NCBI GenBank assembly: GCA_951217055.1
Contig: OX578278.1
Coordinates: 18,915,605-18,979,604, forward strand
From: Gerris lacustris
Lineage: Eukaryota > Arthropoda > Insecta > Hemiptera > Gerridae
Reading direction: 5' to 3'
DNA: 64,000 nucleotides
Every line of letters starts with the position of its first letter. Position 1 is the first letter of the stretch. The position numbers were made by a program, and so were the translations under genes. The notes below the pieces were generated by a model. That model was not told the origin of the DNA and made no database searches. It was given only the letters and a program-made list of their open reading frames with translations. Of the stretch, positions 26,789 to 37,525 are shown one piece after another.

Positions 26789-29168
26789 AAAAAAGGAAAT
26801 CGCTTTGTTTTTCGGAAAGAACTTAAGAGCCTTCGATGACCTTCTTTATCACGTTACCCTGGACTTTGATAATGTCTGGTGCTATATGTATCATTCATTA
26901 TATATGTAATAGATATTTTCATTTGATGGTTTTACTTCTAGCAGAGTAGATGGTCAAGGAAAGTCTTTAATTGATCAAGCTTGTTGCGTATTTGTTATCT
27001 GACTTTCTAACACTAATTACACTGTCTGTGGTCAAGGAATAAGGGACGAGGATGTAGAAACTTGTAAAGTTTATTCCCTGGTGGCTTGGTCCGATGATTG
27101 ACCGCGTGGTAAGTAACCGCACTGCTGGTAGTTATTACCCTTGCAGACCTTGGGTCGTCTCTAGCCAGAATGAAAGTGTAGGTTAAGGTCCAGTTGATGT
27201 TTTTGCAGGCCCATGGATTCCCCAGCGGAGTTCGGGGGTTGAAATTCTCTTGGGTCTCGGAGGTAGTTCTAGAGACCTCTAAACTTGGTCTAACCTAACC
27301 GATACATTAATAACTACAGCACCAACTGTTCCCACACTTTCACCCAACCTATAAACCTAGTTCTCATCTTAACTTAATCTCAAACTTTGCACACTACCAC
27401 AACCACGCTCTCCATTTCTATTTCATTTTCTCTCACATTGTTCAGCCTTAAAGAGCATTTTTATCGTCCCTTCTTTGTCGTTTCTTCCATTAAAATTGAA
27501 AGAACTCTTATGTGTGAATAGGTATTTCTTCGGACCTAAGTACCATAGATACAATATAACGTCGCATTTAAAGTATGATTTTTGAATATTTGTAAATACC
27601 GCCTTAGATTTAATTGTGTTGTGTCTTTGTCTCTCGTGTGTATCTCTAATTAGTACTTTATTTTATAGTTTTTAATCTTAATCATTTATTTATTACTCAC
27701 GGCAGAGCACCTTTGAGGACATTTTTTATTTGTGGGTTTTCGAGAAAACAAAATCGGTATAAAAAATATTCTGCTCGTTCTTAAACCGCACTGAAAATTA
27801 TTGTGTTTTCTTAATTATTTTCTACAAGCTGTTCATTTAAAAAAAATTAAATTTACAAAGAGTCAATTAAAGTTTTTATTAAGGGTATACTATTCATAAA
27901 TGTGGTTTCGGATTGAAAATAAAACGGGTAAATATAAAATGTTAGTTAATTTTCTAAAAATAAAATATAAATCAAATAAGCTAACTTAAAAAAATAACGT
28001 TGCCTTTAGCTTAAGTAGAATTTATTAATAATTTTAGTTAGTGCACTAAAATTAATCTTTCTAAGTAAACTAAATAAAGAAAAATCAAATAAATAGTCCA
28101 GTCAAATTATACATGCTAAAAGACCAGTTATCTCTTATTTCTGGCTATGTTGTAGGGACTAAGGCGACTTGCTTAAAACCAAGTTTGCTGAAATAAAAGC
28201 TCAGTGCAAGCAGAGTTATAATGAAAAACAGACATTTTCGGTCTTAGTAATAGCCTATAGAAAAAATAAATGCCAATAAAAGTTTCGTTCTCTGCAATAA
28301 TAATATTTAATATTTTAACTCTCCCATGCATAGAAACATAGAGATATTGACCAAATATCGAATATTTCGACTTTTTTTATTATGTCTCTTTTTGCACAGG
28401 ACTTTCGTTTCTATAACTTGGTTTTTTACTAGAAGCATTAGTTCTACACCATATCCAAAAATTATAGGTATACCTGACCTTTTGCAAGGAAACCATTTTA
28501 TTTTACGTATTGTCTGGATTAAACTGTATTGCTACATTTTATACTTCTACGCCAATATTATAAATTCAGTATAAGTATTTTGAACATGCTGAAGAATTAA
28601 TTTTGAAAATGTAATTATTTCCTTTAGCTTATCCACTTAATTACTCTGGCGTCCGGTCATATTTGATTACTATTAAAACTTGTTAGGAATTATGTTTTTT
28701 GCATTACCATATTGCTATAATTCAGGAAATGAACTAAAATTTTATATTTACCCAATTTTTTTCAATTCTGAACCACATTTCGAAGTAACATTTTTCAGTA
28801 AAGGATTTTCTGAAACCACTAATAAATAATGCATTTTTTATTACAAACGCCATGTGTAAAACATTTATACATTTTTTTTTTTACTACTTTAAGAATAAGG
28901 TGTAGGTTCTTATTTTTATAAAGAATGACCTTACTCTCGAAAACCCACTTTAAAAAAGCTTTTCCTTCATCTATGTCTAAGAAAAAACACTTTTCTTCTT
29001 GAGTTCTCTATCGTAGAATACAGTGTATATTTATATACAACTCTTATACTAGTAAAATATAGATTCCGAGGTAATAGTACTCAAAAGATACAGTAGAAAT
29101 GGATCTATTTTGCTTTCATTTGCCACATAATCAACCTATCAATATTTGGTTCATTCTGTTTAACAATA
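26789..29168. other. AT-rich region, no gene recognised
   Basis: A moderately GC-rich patch at 27090-27300 ends in ggtctaacctaacc and may be an old repeat. Short open frames, such as 28326-28574, give hydrophobic AT-driven peptides without family likeness. Confidence 0.5.
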
Positions 29169-29303
29169 GGTTTGTTCCAACCACACTTCAAACTGGTTTG
29201 GAACTGTCCGACGCATGCGCATCGGACCACATTTGAACGTTTTTTGCTAATGCACATGCGTCGTACAGTTTGAAACTAGTTTGAGGTGTGGTTGGAACAA
29301 ACT
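29169..29303. mobile_element. Small palindromic MITE, 135 bp
   Basis: The left end GGTTTGTTCCAACCACACTT and the right end are inverted copies over about 55 bp, reaching into gcatgcgcatcgg. TA flanks both sides (29167-29168, 29304-29305), which fits a Tc1/mariner-type insertion. No coding sequence. Confidence 0.84.
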
Positions 29304-29599
29304 TAATATATGATATCATTACTGGATACAAATTTCAAACACTTTACACATTTGCTAACGTGGATACAAGAGACACTGTGTGAAGTGAATTTTTATTATC
29401 TCTGAGAATCTACATAGGAACGGAATTAACATTTAATTGACAATCTTCTTTTAATTATACATTTTCCAGTTCTCTGAGTAAAATCTCTAATGAAATAAAC
29501 TTTCAACAAAAAACTAATACTTTCCAGTTTTTGTGGGGGTTATTGATTGACTATTAAAAAACTAATCTAAACTTTCCTCTATACATAATTACTTCGTCC

Positions 29600-30989
29600 A
29601 GTGTTATTCATTTGTTTAGTTGCTAAGGGGTTTCCTGGATATAAGTTAGTGATATAAAATAGTTATATAAATTTGTTTTGTTGTTATGAGAATTTCCTGG
29701 TTAAGCATAATTGTTATGAAGAAAAATAAAGTTATAAATTTGTGAATTTTACGGGATTTGTTGAATATAATAAGTTAGTAGTATAAGATTGTGTTATACA
29801 TTTGTTTGGTTATTACGGAGTTTCTTGGATATAAATTAGTGATATAAGATGGTGTTATGCATTTGTTAAGTTCGTTTAGGAGTGGGTCGGTTAGGGTAAA
29901 TTAATCAAAAACTTATTCATCTTAGAAAATGACCCACACCTAAATGAGTTTATAATAAAAGGTACACACAAAATAATCCACATTTGTTTAGTCGTTACAG
30001 GGTGTCCTGGATATAAGTTAGTGATATAAGATGGTGTTATAAATTTGTTAAGTTGGAACGGGGCTTCCTTGATATGTTAGTAATATAAGATGGTGTTTTA
30101 CATATGTTTTGTTATTACGGGGTTTCCTGGATATATGTTAGTGATATAAGATGGTGTTATACATTTGTTTAGTTGTAACGGAGCTTCCTTGATATGTTAG
30201 TGATATAAGATGGTGTTATACATTTGTTTATTTGTAACGGGGCTTCCTTGATATGTTAGTGATATAAGATGGTGTTATACAATTGTTTAGTTGTAACGGG
30301 GCTTCCTTGATATGTTAGTGATATAAGATGGTGTTATACATTTGTTTAGTTGTAACGGGGCTTCCTTGATATGTTAGTGATATAAGATGGTGTTATACAT
30401 TTGTTTAGTTGTAACGGGGCTTCCTTGATATGTTAGTGATATAAGATGGTGTTATACATTTGTTTAGTTGTAACGGGGCTTCCTTGATATGTTTGTGATA
30501 TAAGATGGTGTTATACAATTGTTTAGTTGTAACGGGGCTTCCTTGATATGTTAGTGATATAAATGATATAAGAGGGTGTTATATAAGATGGTGTTATACA
30601 TTTGTGTAGTTGTAACGGGGCTTCCTTGATATGTTAGTGATATAAGATAGTGTTATACATTTTTTTTAGTTATAAAGGGACTTCCATGATATGTTAGTGA
30701 TATAAATGATATAAGAGGGTGTTATATAAGATGGTGTTATACATTTGTGTAGTTGTAACGGGGCTTCCTTGATATGTTAGTGATATAAGATAGTGTTATA
30801 CATTTTTTTTAGTTATAAAGGGACTTCCATGATATGTTAGTGATATAAATGATATAAGATGGTGTTATATAAGATGGTGTTATACATTTGTGTAGTTGTA
30901 ACGGGGCTTCCTTGATATGTTAGTGATATAAGATAGTGTTATACATTTTTTTTAGTTATAAAGGGACTTCCATGATATGTTAGTGATAT
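29600..30989. repeat. 59-bp minisatellite with 143-bp higher-order units
   Basis: The unit contains gatatgttagtgatataaga, then tggtgttatacatttgttta, then gtaacggggcttcctt. The period is exactly 59 bp from 30191 to about 30540. From 30551 on, compound units repeat every 143 bp (30551, 30694, 30837, 30980). Copies before about 30100 are progressively degenerate. The array is cut at 30989 by the copia insertion and continues at 35576. Confidence 0.93.
30985..30989. repeat. copia target-site duplication (left)
   Basis: GATAT, identical to 35576-35580. Five base pairs is the usual Ty1/copia duplication length. Confidence 0.95.
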
Positions 30990-31171
30990 TGATAGCAGAG
31001 TAAAAGGCAGCAGTAGAGGGTTCTACTTGAATTCTCTATTTATTTGATTATAATAACTTGGTATATTTTTTAGTTGACTCTCAAAAATATTTGAAGAAGA
31101 AACAAGAATGAATTATTATAAATAATATATGACATTAAGTCATTTGTCAGATTGCCAGGTGGAATCCAACA
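30990..31171 (-). repeat. copia 3' LTR
   Basis: A 182-bp long terminal repeat, base-for-base the same as 35394-35575 in my comparison. It should carry the polyadenylation signal, but none was assigned. A TATAAATAAT-like word on the + strand lies near 31120. Confidence 0.95.
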
Positions 31172-31185
31172 CACCCCCTCACATG
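31172..31185 (-). other. copia polypurine tract
   Basis: On the minus strand the sequence just before the 3' LTR reads TGTGAGGGGGTG. It primes plus-strand DNA synthesis in LTR retrotransposons. The Gag-Pol stop codon is only 17 bp from the LTR. Confidence 0.75.
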
Positions 31186-31188
31186 GCA

Positions 31189-34100
31189 TTATATGGTAGT
31201 GAATGACTTCAGACCAAGTTCGGCAGAGTGTTTACTTGTCTTCACCCGATCTAACCCTTTCGTGAAGATATCCGCTGTCATATCTTTTGTTGAGATATAC
31301 TTCACCTCAATATTTTTCTCCTCTACTAGATTTCGCACATGATGGTATTTCACATCAATGTGTTTGGTCCTTTTGTGGTAGATGGGATTTTTGGCCAGCT
31401 GTTGAGCTCCCATGTTATCACTGAAGATCACAGTCGGGCCACCAACAAACTGGTCTAGTCCTAGTTGGAATAAAATTCTGCGAAGACTTAATGCTTCATT
31501 TGATGCACTGGTTAACGCCATGTATTCCGCTTCAGTACTCGATAGAGCGACTGTTGTTTGTCTTTTCGACTCCCACGAAATTGCGGCTCCGGCCAGAAGA
31601 AAACAGTAACCTGTCCGAGATTTTCTGGTATCTTCGTCACCGGCCCAGTCAGCATCTACGAAACCTTTTAGGACTTTTCCTGTTTTAGAAAATACCAACT
31701 GATAATTGTAGGTTCCACTTATGTACCTTAAGAGTCTTTTAGCCGCGTTGAAATGTTGAAGTCTTGGGTCAGTCGAGAATTGGGCTAGTCGATTTACGCT
31801 AAACACAATATCGGGACGTGTAGCCACGGCTAAATACATTAACGAACCGATGAGACTTTGGTACTCTTCTTTGTTAGTTCGTTGTTGTAATTCTGTCTCT
31901 TGAGGTTCTCGTGTTAATTTTATGTTTGGTTCCATCGGACAGAAGACATTGCGGCATTCCAGCATTCCATATTTTTCGAGGATTTTTTCGATGTAAAGAC
32001 GCTGGTTTATATGGATATCAGAGTTGACCTTTTTTACCTCGATTCCGAGAAAATAGCTTAGCTCACCTAAATCTTTCATTTTAAAAATTTTACTAATTTC
32101 CTGTTTAAATTTAGATAAGTAGTCGATTGAAGTCGATGCTAAAGTAAGGTCGTCTACAAATACCGCAATAATAGTAAGATCTTCTCCTTCTCTTCTGAAG
32201 TACAGACAAGGTTCCGAATCAACTTGAATGAAATTTAACTGTTTTAATTTAGAGTCTAATTTTTTATTCCATTGACGTCCAGATTGTTTCAAACCGTAAA
32301 TTGATTTTTTTAGGCGGCAAACTTTTGTTTCTTGTCCTTTGACCAAAAAACCTTGTGGTTGATCCATGTATACTTCCTCCTCAAGATCACCATTTAAATA
32401 GGCTGTAGTAACATCCATTTGATGGAGAACTAGGTTAAGTTCAGTTGCAACAGCTAACAAGAGCCGAAGTGAATTGAACCTAACCACAGGAGAAAAAGTT
32501 TCACCAAAATCTATGCCAGGTCTTTGGGAGAAACCTCTGGCCACTAGTCTCGCTTTGTAGCGGTCAAGTGAACCATCGGCTTTATATTTTTTGGTAAGAA
32601 TCCATCGACAAGATACAGGTGTCCGCCCCTTGGGTAAATCAACTAAATCCCAAGTATTGTTTTCTAGTAATGAATGGTACTCACTGCTCATGGCAGACAT
32701 CCATTGAGCACCATCGTCACTATTTAAAGCGTCTTCAACGCTTAAATAAGCTGTGCCAAGAAAGCATTGGTCTACAGAAGCATTGAGTTTCCCAAAATAA
32801 TCAGGGTTCTCAGTTATGTTTGAAAATTCGTCGGATGGACTAAAATCAGTTAAATTTAGTTGCTGGTTGTCTGTGTCAGTATTGTTTAGTTGTTGGTTGT
32901 CTGTGTCAGTATTATCACCCCCTGAATCTTTCATTTGATTTATCACATGAATTGATTTATTGCTGACACTAGTTTCTTTAGGTTCTATAGGACTAGGAAT
33001 AAAATCTGGGGAATTTGATTCTTTTGTCGTTAAGAAATCAAAATTTATTGTAGAGTTAATGTCGATTAAATTTAAATTTGTATTTTCCAAAGATTTGTTT
33101 TTGTCATTATCAATATTTAAATTTGGTTCGTTTAATTCAATAAATCTGACATCTCTACTTTTTATTACATTTTTTGTTCCGGGTTTCCAAAGTTTATAGG
33201 CTTTTGCTTCTTCTGAGTAACCTACTAGGATATATTCAGATGATCGAGGAGCTAGTTTTTGTTTGCCCGGTTTCTTATTTAAAACAAAAGCTTTAGAACC
33301 TATTACCCTAAAGTGGACAATGGTTGGTTTTGTATTTGTCCATATTTCTTCGGGGGTTTTATCGACTGCCTTGGAAGGACATCGATTACGAATGTAGGCT
33401 GCTGCCGATACTATTTCAGCCCACAGACCATTTGGTAATTTAGCATGTAACATGATACAACGTGTCATTTCCACAAGAGTTCGATTAACTCTCTCTGCTA
33501 ACCCATTTTGCTGAGGAGTGTACTCAACCGACAGTTGATGTATAATTCCATGCTTTTTAAGGTAACTATTAAAATTTTTGTTGCAGTATTCCAATCCGTT
33601 ATCACTTCTTAATATTTTTATTTTTTTATTAGTTTGATTTTCTACAAGGTTTTTGAAATTTTTAAAGTGATTGATTACTTCACTTTTGTTTTTCATAAAA
33701 TATACAAATATTTTCCTTGAGAAATCATCTATAAAAGTAAGGAAATATGTATTTCCTCCAAGTGAAGGTATGTTAATAGAACACACATCAGAATGAATTA
33801 ATTCTAAAACGGATTTGGTTTTACTGGTCGATGTTTCAAATGGAAGACGGGTCATTTTACCTTCAATACATTTTTCACATTGTTCAAAAGTCTTGTTCTT
33901 CAGGCTATTAATATTTAAGCCATGAACTAATTTTTTTGAATTTAGTGTTTGTATATCATTGTAATTAAGATGACCTAGTCGTAAATGCCAAAGTGATAAA
34001 GGAAATTCCTTTTGATTTGAATGCTTTTGGATAGATAAATCATTATTATCTTCAATTACTTCGGTTTTGAAACATGAATTTTTATATATAGGTACACGGT

Positions 34101-35286
34101 AAAGATTTTCATCTTTTTTGGCTTCTATTAATTTTTTATCATTTAATAGAACATTACATTTGTCACATTCAAAATTTACTTTTATGCAGGGATTTAATGT
34201 CATTTTGGAAACTGAAATTAAATTGGTTTTTAAATTTGGAACATATAGTGTATTTTTTAATAATAACTTAACAGGGGAGTTATTCAGATTTGCAAAAATA
34301 ACTGCTGTTCCTATACCGTTTACTTTAAGTTTCTTATCATCAGCTAATTTAATACTAGAATTTTTTATTGGTTGAAAATCTGAAAATAAGTTTTTCAAAC
34401 ATGACATGTGACTTGTTGCACCACTATCAATGTAAAAATTATATTTTATTGTAGATTTATTGTTATTGATACTGAGTGCAGTCCCTACATTAGTTGTATT
34501 TTGAGTTATATGGGCTCTATTATTAGAATTATTTGATTGTGACTTAAATGGTTTTTTCTTCTTTTTTTTATTGAAATTGTAATTGCTATTATTTCCCCTA
34601 ACTTCAGAATTGTTTTGTGATTCCTCAGGATTACCTTTAGATTTAGTAAATTTAGTTTGTAAATTGTTTATTTGTCTATTGGAAGAGAATAGAGCATCAG
34701 AAGTGACAGTATGATTCCTGTCATTTCTTCTGGTCTCTTCTTCTAACATTTTAATTTTAAGTGAGTCTAAATTTGGAAGTTCGTCCCTACATTCAATTGC
34801 ACACCTAAAATTATCGTAATCTTCCGGTAGACTACATATTAAAAGAACTGAAAGGAAATCATTTGGGGGAGTCGCATCAATTTCATTAAGGTTGTCAACA
34901 AGGTTAAAAAATTTGTTTAAATGATCTTGCATGTTAATGTCACTCGTTTTTTTAAGGTTTAATAAATCTTTTATTAATTTTACCCGTCTACTAGGTCCCC
35001 TAGGTTGATAAATTTTTTCTAATGTAGACCATGTTTCTGCAGCATGCTTACAGCGTCTAACATGAATCAACTCTTTAGGATGGATACCCAATATAATTGT
35101 AGCTAGGGCTTTTTGGTCTTTTTTGGACCATACAGTGAAAGAATCGTCATGGATACCTGGATTAGGAATAGATCCATCGACATATTCCCAAAGTTCTGAA
35201 TGTATTAAGATCATCTTCATCTGTAATTTCCAACCTTCATAATTTTCTTTTCCAAGTTTTTCAATTTGGTATAGATTTGAACTCAT
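31189..35286 (-). CDS. copia-type Gag-Pol polyprotein, 1365 aa
   Basis: A single uninterrupted frame encodes all functions for replicative transposition through an RNA intermediate in cytoplasmic particles. Gag lies at residues 1 to about 285 (the opening YEGWKLQMK...LWEYVDG block is copia/UBN2-like). The aspartic protease core DSGAT starts at 287. Integrase follows, with zinc-binding H434, H439, C470 and C473, catalytic D500, D562 and E598, and the downstream GKQKLAP...YILVGY block. Reverse transcriptase spans about 878-1120, with D958 (QMDVTTAYLNG) and D1045-D1046 (FVDDL). RNase H spans about 1208-1345 (DADWAG, SSTEAEYMAL, SDNMGAQQLA). All catalytic residues I can check are present, and the length is close to Drosophila copia. 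The ATG at 35284-35286 lies about 108 bp inside the 5' LTR and directly starts the typical Gag. Oddities: no CCHC zinc knuckle, replaced by a Lys run at 240-245, and a duplicated NTDTDNQQLN at 792-811 in the integrase-RT linker. Confidence 0.97.
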   Translation of the reverse strand: MSSNLYQIEKLGKENYEGWKLQMKMILIHSELWEYVDGSIPNPGIHDDSFTVWSKKDQKALATIILGIHPKELIHVRRCKHAAETWSTLEKIYQPRGPSRRVKLIKDLLNLKKTSDINMQDHLNKFFNLVDNLNEIDATPPNDFLSVLLICSLPEDYDNFRCAIECRDELPNLDSLKIKMLEEETRRNDRNHTVTSDALFSSNRQINNLQTKFTKSKGNPEESQNNSEVRGNNSNYNFNKKKKKKPFKSQSNNSNNRAHITQNTTNVGTALSINNNKSTIKYNFYIDSGATSHMSCLKNLFSDFQPIKNSSIKLADDKKLKVNGIGTAVIFANLNNSPVKLLLKNTLYVPNLKTNLISVSKMTLNPCIKVNFECDKCNVLLNDKKLIEAKKDENLYRVPIYKNSCFKTEVIEDNNDLSIQKHSNQKEFPLSLWHLRLGHLNYNDIQTLNSKKLVHGLNINSLKNKTFEQCEKCIEGKMTRLPFETSTSKTKSVLELIHSDVCSINIPSLGGNTYFLTFIDDFSRKIFVYFMKNKSEVINHFKNFKNLVENQTNKKIKILRSDNGLEYCNKNFNSYLKKHGIIHQLSVEYTPQQNGLAERVNRTLVEMTRCIMLHAKLPNGLWAEIVSAAAYIRNRCPSKAVDKTPEEIWTNTKPTIVHFRVIGSKAFVLNKKPGKQKLAPRSSEYILVGYSEEAKAYKLWKPGTKNVIKSRDVRFIELNEPNLNIDNDKNKSLENTNLNLIDINSTINFDFLTTKESNSPDFIPSPIEPKETSVSNKSIHVINQMKDSGGDNTDTDNQQLNNTDTDNQQLNLTDFSPSDEFSNITENPDYFGKLNASVDQCFLGTAYLSVEDALNSDDGAQWMSAMSSEYHSLLENNTWDLVDLPKGRTPVSCRWILTKKYKADGSLDRYKARLVARGFSQRPGIDFGETFSPVVRFNSLRLLLAVATELNLVLHQMDVTTAYLNGDLEEEVYMDQPQGFLVKGQETKVCRLKKSIYGLKQSGRQWNKKLDSKLKQLNFIQVDSEPCLYFRREGEDLTIIAVFVDDLTLASTSIDYLSKFKQEISKIFKMKDLGELSYFLGIEVKKVNSDIHINQRLYIEKILEKYGMLECRNVFCPMEPNIKLTREPQETELQQRTNKEEYQSLIGSLMYLAVATRPDIVFSVNRLAQFSTDPRLQHFNAAKRLLRYISGTYNYQLVFSKTGKVLKGFVDADWAGDEDTRKSRTGYCFLLAGAAISWESKRQTTVALSSTEAEYMALTSASNEALSLRRILFQLGLDQFVGGPTVIFSDNMGAQQLAKNPIYHKRTKHIDVKYHHVRNLVEEKNIEVKYISTKDMTADIFTKGLDRVKTSKHSAELGLKSFTTI

Positions 35287-35380
35287 TTTCTTTTTTCAGA
35301 ATTTTTTTTTTTTTTAAATCTGTCAAAACTAAACTTCAATTTTGAATTTCAAGATTTCTTTCTTCTGAATGTTCAAACCT

Positions 35381-35393
35381 GGATCCCATAACC
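35381..35393 (-). other. copia primer-binding site, initiator-tRNA internal type
   Basis: Directly after the 5' LTR the coding strand reads GGTTATGGGATCC. Drosophila copia has GGTTATGGGCCC at this place, complementary to an internal part of initiator tRNA-Met, where a half-tRNA primes reverse transcription. Two bases differ near the 3' part. Confidence 0.8.
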
Positions 35394-35575
35394 TGATAGC
35401 AGAGTAAAAGGCAGCAGTAGAGGGTTCTACTTGAATTCTCTATTTATTTGATTATAATAACTTGGTATATTTTTTAGTTGACTCTCAAAAATATTTGAAG
35501 AAGAAACAAGAATGAATTATTATAAATAATATATGACATTAAGTCATTTGTCAGATTGCCAGGTGGAATCCAACA
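35394..35575 (-). repeat. copia 5' LTR
   Basis: A 182-bp LTR, followed on the + strand by the right-hand GATAT target duplication (35576-35580). It should contain the element's promoter, but no TATA box was assigned with confidence. Confidence 0.95.
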
Positions 35576-35765
35576 GATATAAATGATATAAGATGGTGTT
35601 ATATAAGATGGTGTTATACATTTGTGTAGTTGTAACGGGGCTTCCTTGATATGTTAGTGATATAAGATGGTGTTATATATTTGTTTAGTTATTACGGGGT
35701 TTCCTGGATATAAGATAGTGTTATAACATTGTTTAGATATTATGGAAATTTCCTGGTTTAGAATA
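35576..35765. repeat. 59-bp minisatellite, continuation after copia
   Basis: Continues the 143-bp compound unit exactly where the left part stops (gatataaatgatataaga), then decays through ggggtttcctggatataag. Confidence 0.9.
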
Positions 35766-36439
35766 ATTAATTGACATACATCTTTAACCTTTTGACCTAT
35801 ATCATCCTGTTATTCATCATTTAATAATTGCTTTCCTGATTACAACATAGACGCATATATTTTATCAAGACATTCTCGGTAAAATAAAATTATTCTGAAG
35901 AAGTTTTTTTTTATTAACATTATTTCAAACAATTTACTGGCGTGAAAAATATAAGCTTAACATAAGCTTCCAGTATTGGACTTAAGTTAAGCTATTCTTT
36001 TTTCACAAGTCATCATTTCAAAAATATATTATAATTTTTTTTAATAAAACGTAGAGGCATGAAATGAAATGTCAGTTGATTTCATTATATGTTCTTATGA
36101 GTTGAACTGAGTATTGTTTGTGTTAAAGCTATGAAAGCCTAAGTCTATCTTACCCTACATAAATTCATATTTGAATAACACAACGTTTTTATTACACCAT
36201 GAAATAATGGTTTATATTCTCATCTTTATTAATTTTTTTTCTCTCTTTATTTTCTTTTCTTTTCTAATATATTTCTTTTTTAATGTGAAAATTTCTTTAA
36301 AAAGTATTTTTATTATATTGTCCTTTCTTTTTAATTTCGTATTATTTTCAATTTAACTAACCTACATCAAAAATGGCATTAAAATGGCCTTATTTCTTTT
36401 ATTAAGCCAGGTGTGCGTGTAGTCACTTGTGGTATTTTT
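35766..36439. other. AT-rich stretch, no gene seen
   Basis: No feature recognised. A 61-codon frame at 36171-36356 is Phe/Ile-rich low complexity. Confidence 0.6.
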
Positions 36440-37250
36440 GGAATGACGTTCCTTATGGCACATTACAGTGTCTGGAGCCCGGGAGTGAATCCGAAAAAAA
36501 AACGACCGTCACAAAACTCATCACCACAAAACCGACCGATAAATTGAGTAAAGATGACCGATGTAGTTGAATTTTGTATACATGTTCATTTTACCATTTT
36601 CCAAGACATGTTCGTTGGACAATTTTATCCGCCCAATCGTTAGGGCGCATCGCGTAAATGTAAGCTTCAATTGTAAAATTAGAATTTTAGGTCAGGAGAC
36701 AATTCTAACTTCATCTATTCAATGAGACAAACAACTTTTTTAAATAGATTGTTTTAGTAAAAGCAACACCGACACCGCTATGGAGTGATAAAGATCGGTA
36801 AATTTATTAAAGTGGACCTACACGTTTAAAATAGAGAAAACAACGCTTTTACCGACATCTTACGTTCTAACGTAATAATTCAATAAAACTTCATACACAT
36901 CGTCAAAAGTACTATTCAAACAGGCATGTAAAATGTCAACCTGATACAAGCAGAAGTTTTTGTGTAGGGAAGTGATATATTTTATAACATTTTAAATTAG
37001 TAGGCTGGGTAGATAGAGAACAGTCCTATTTCCTACCTACTACAACCATACTCTTTAACTATAAACTCATCATGATAAACTTTTTTCTCAATATTCAATA
37101 CATATGTATTGCAAGACGCTTGCTTCAATGATAAAAATAATGCTTTTCTTTAAATTTTGCTTTAACTCCATGGATAAGTAGTTAGTAACGTATACTTAGC
37201 AGTGTAATTTTATAATTTATATTTAATGAAAACGTAAGGAACTTCGTTCC
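36440..37250. mobile_element. Repeat with palindromic inverted termini, copy 2
   Basis: It has the same orientation and order as the copy at 18136-19039. The left end is ggaatgacgttcctta (two changes) and the right end TAAGGAACTTCGTTCC at 37235-37250. Shared landmarks include gagtgaatccgaaaaaaa, tatccgcccaa.cgtt and ctgatacaagcagaagttt. It is shorter because of internal deletions. Similarity extends to about 37295. Confidence 0.75.
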
Positions 37251-37289
37251 TACCGGGTGTCCCGCGACACCACACGTATTTTTTCTATG

Positions 37290-37525
37290 ATGTTAGGCGA
37301 TATTCCAAAGTGGTTTGACACTTTTCTGTATAGTAAATGTAAATAAAGGTTCTTCTTAGCCGTTCTATAATGTTTCGAGTAGACCAATATGTAATCTATA
37401 GTAGTCCTCTAGTATTTTCTAAGAAGGTAGGTGATACTCCAAAGACGTTCAACAGTTTTCTGTTGTAAATGTAAATAAAGGTTCTTCTAGCCGTTCTATA
37501 GTGTTTCGAGTAGACGAGCATTGTG
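37290..37525. repeat. Tandem duplication, about 125 bp
   Basis: Two units share tccaaag, then ttttctgt, then aaatgtaaataaaggttctt and gccgttctata.tgtttcgag. The second starts near 37420. Confidence 0.75.

Larger units (their letters stand above)
30990..35575 (-). mobile_element. Complete Ty1/copia LTR retrotransposon, 4586 bp
   Basis: It is a full element on the minus strand: 5' LTR at 35394-35575, primer-binding site at 35381-35393, a single Gag-Pol frame at 31189-35286, polypurine tract at about 31172-31185 and 3' LTR at 30990-31171. The LTRs begin TGTTGG and end TATCA on the coding strand and I see no difference between them over 182 bp. The GATAT duplications and the intact frame make a recent insertion very likely. 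It interrupts a minisatellite in register. Confidence 0.97.
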
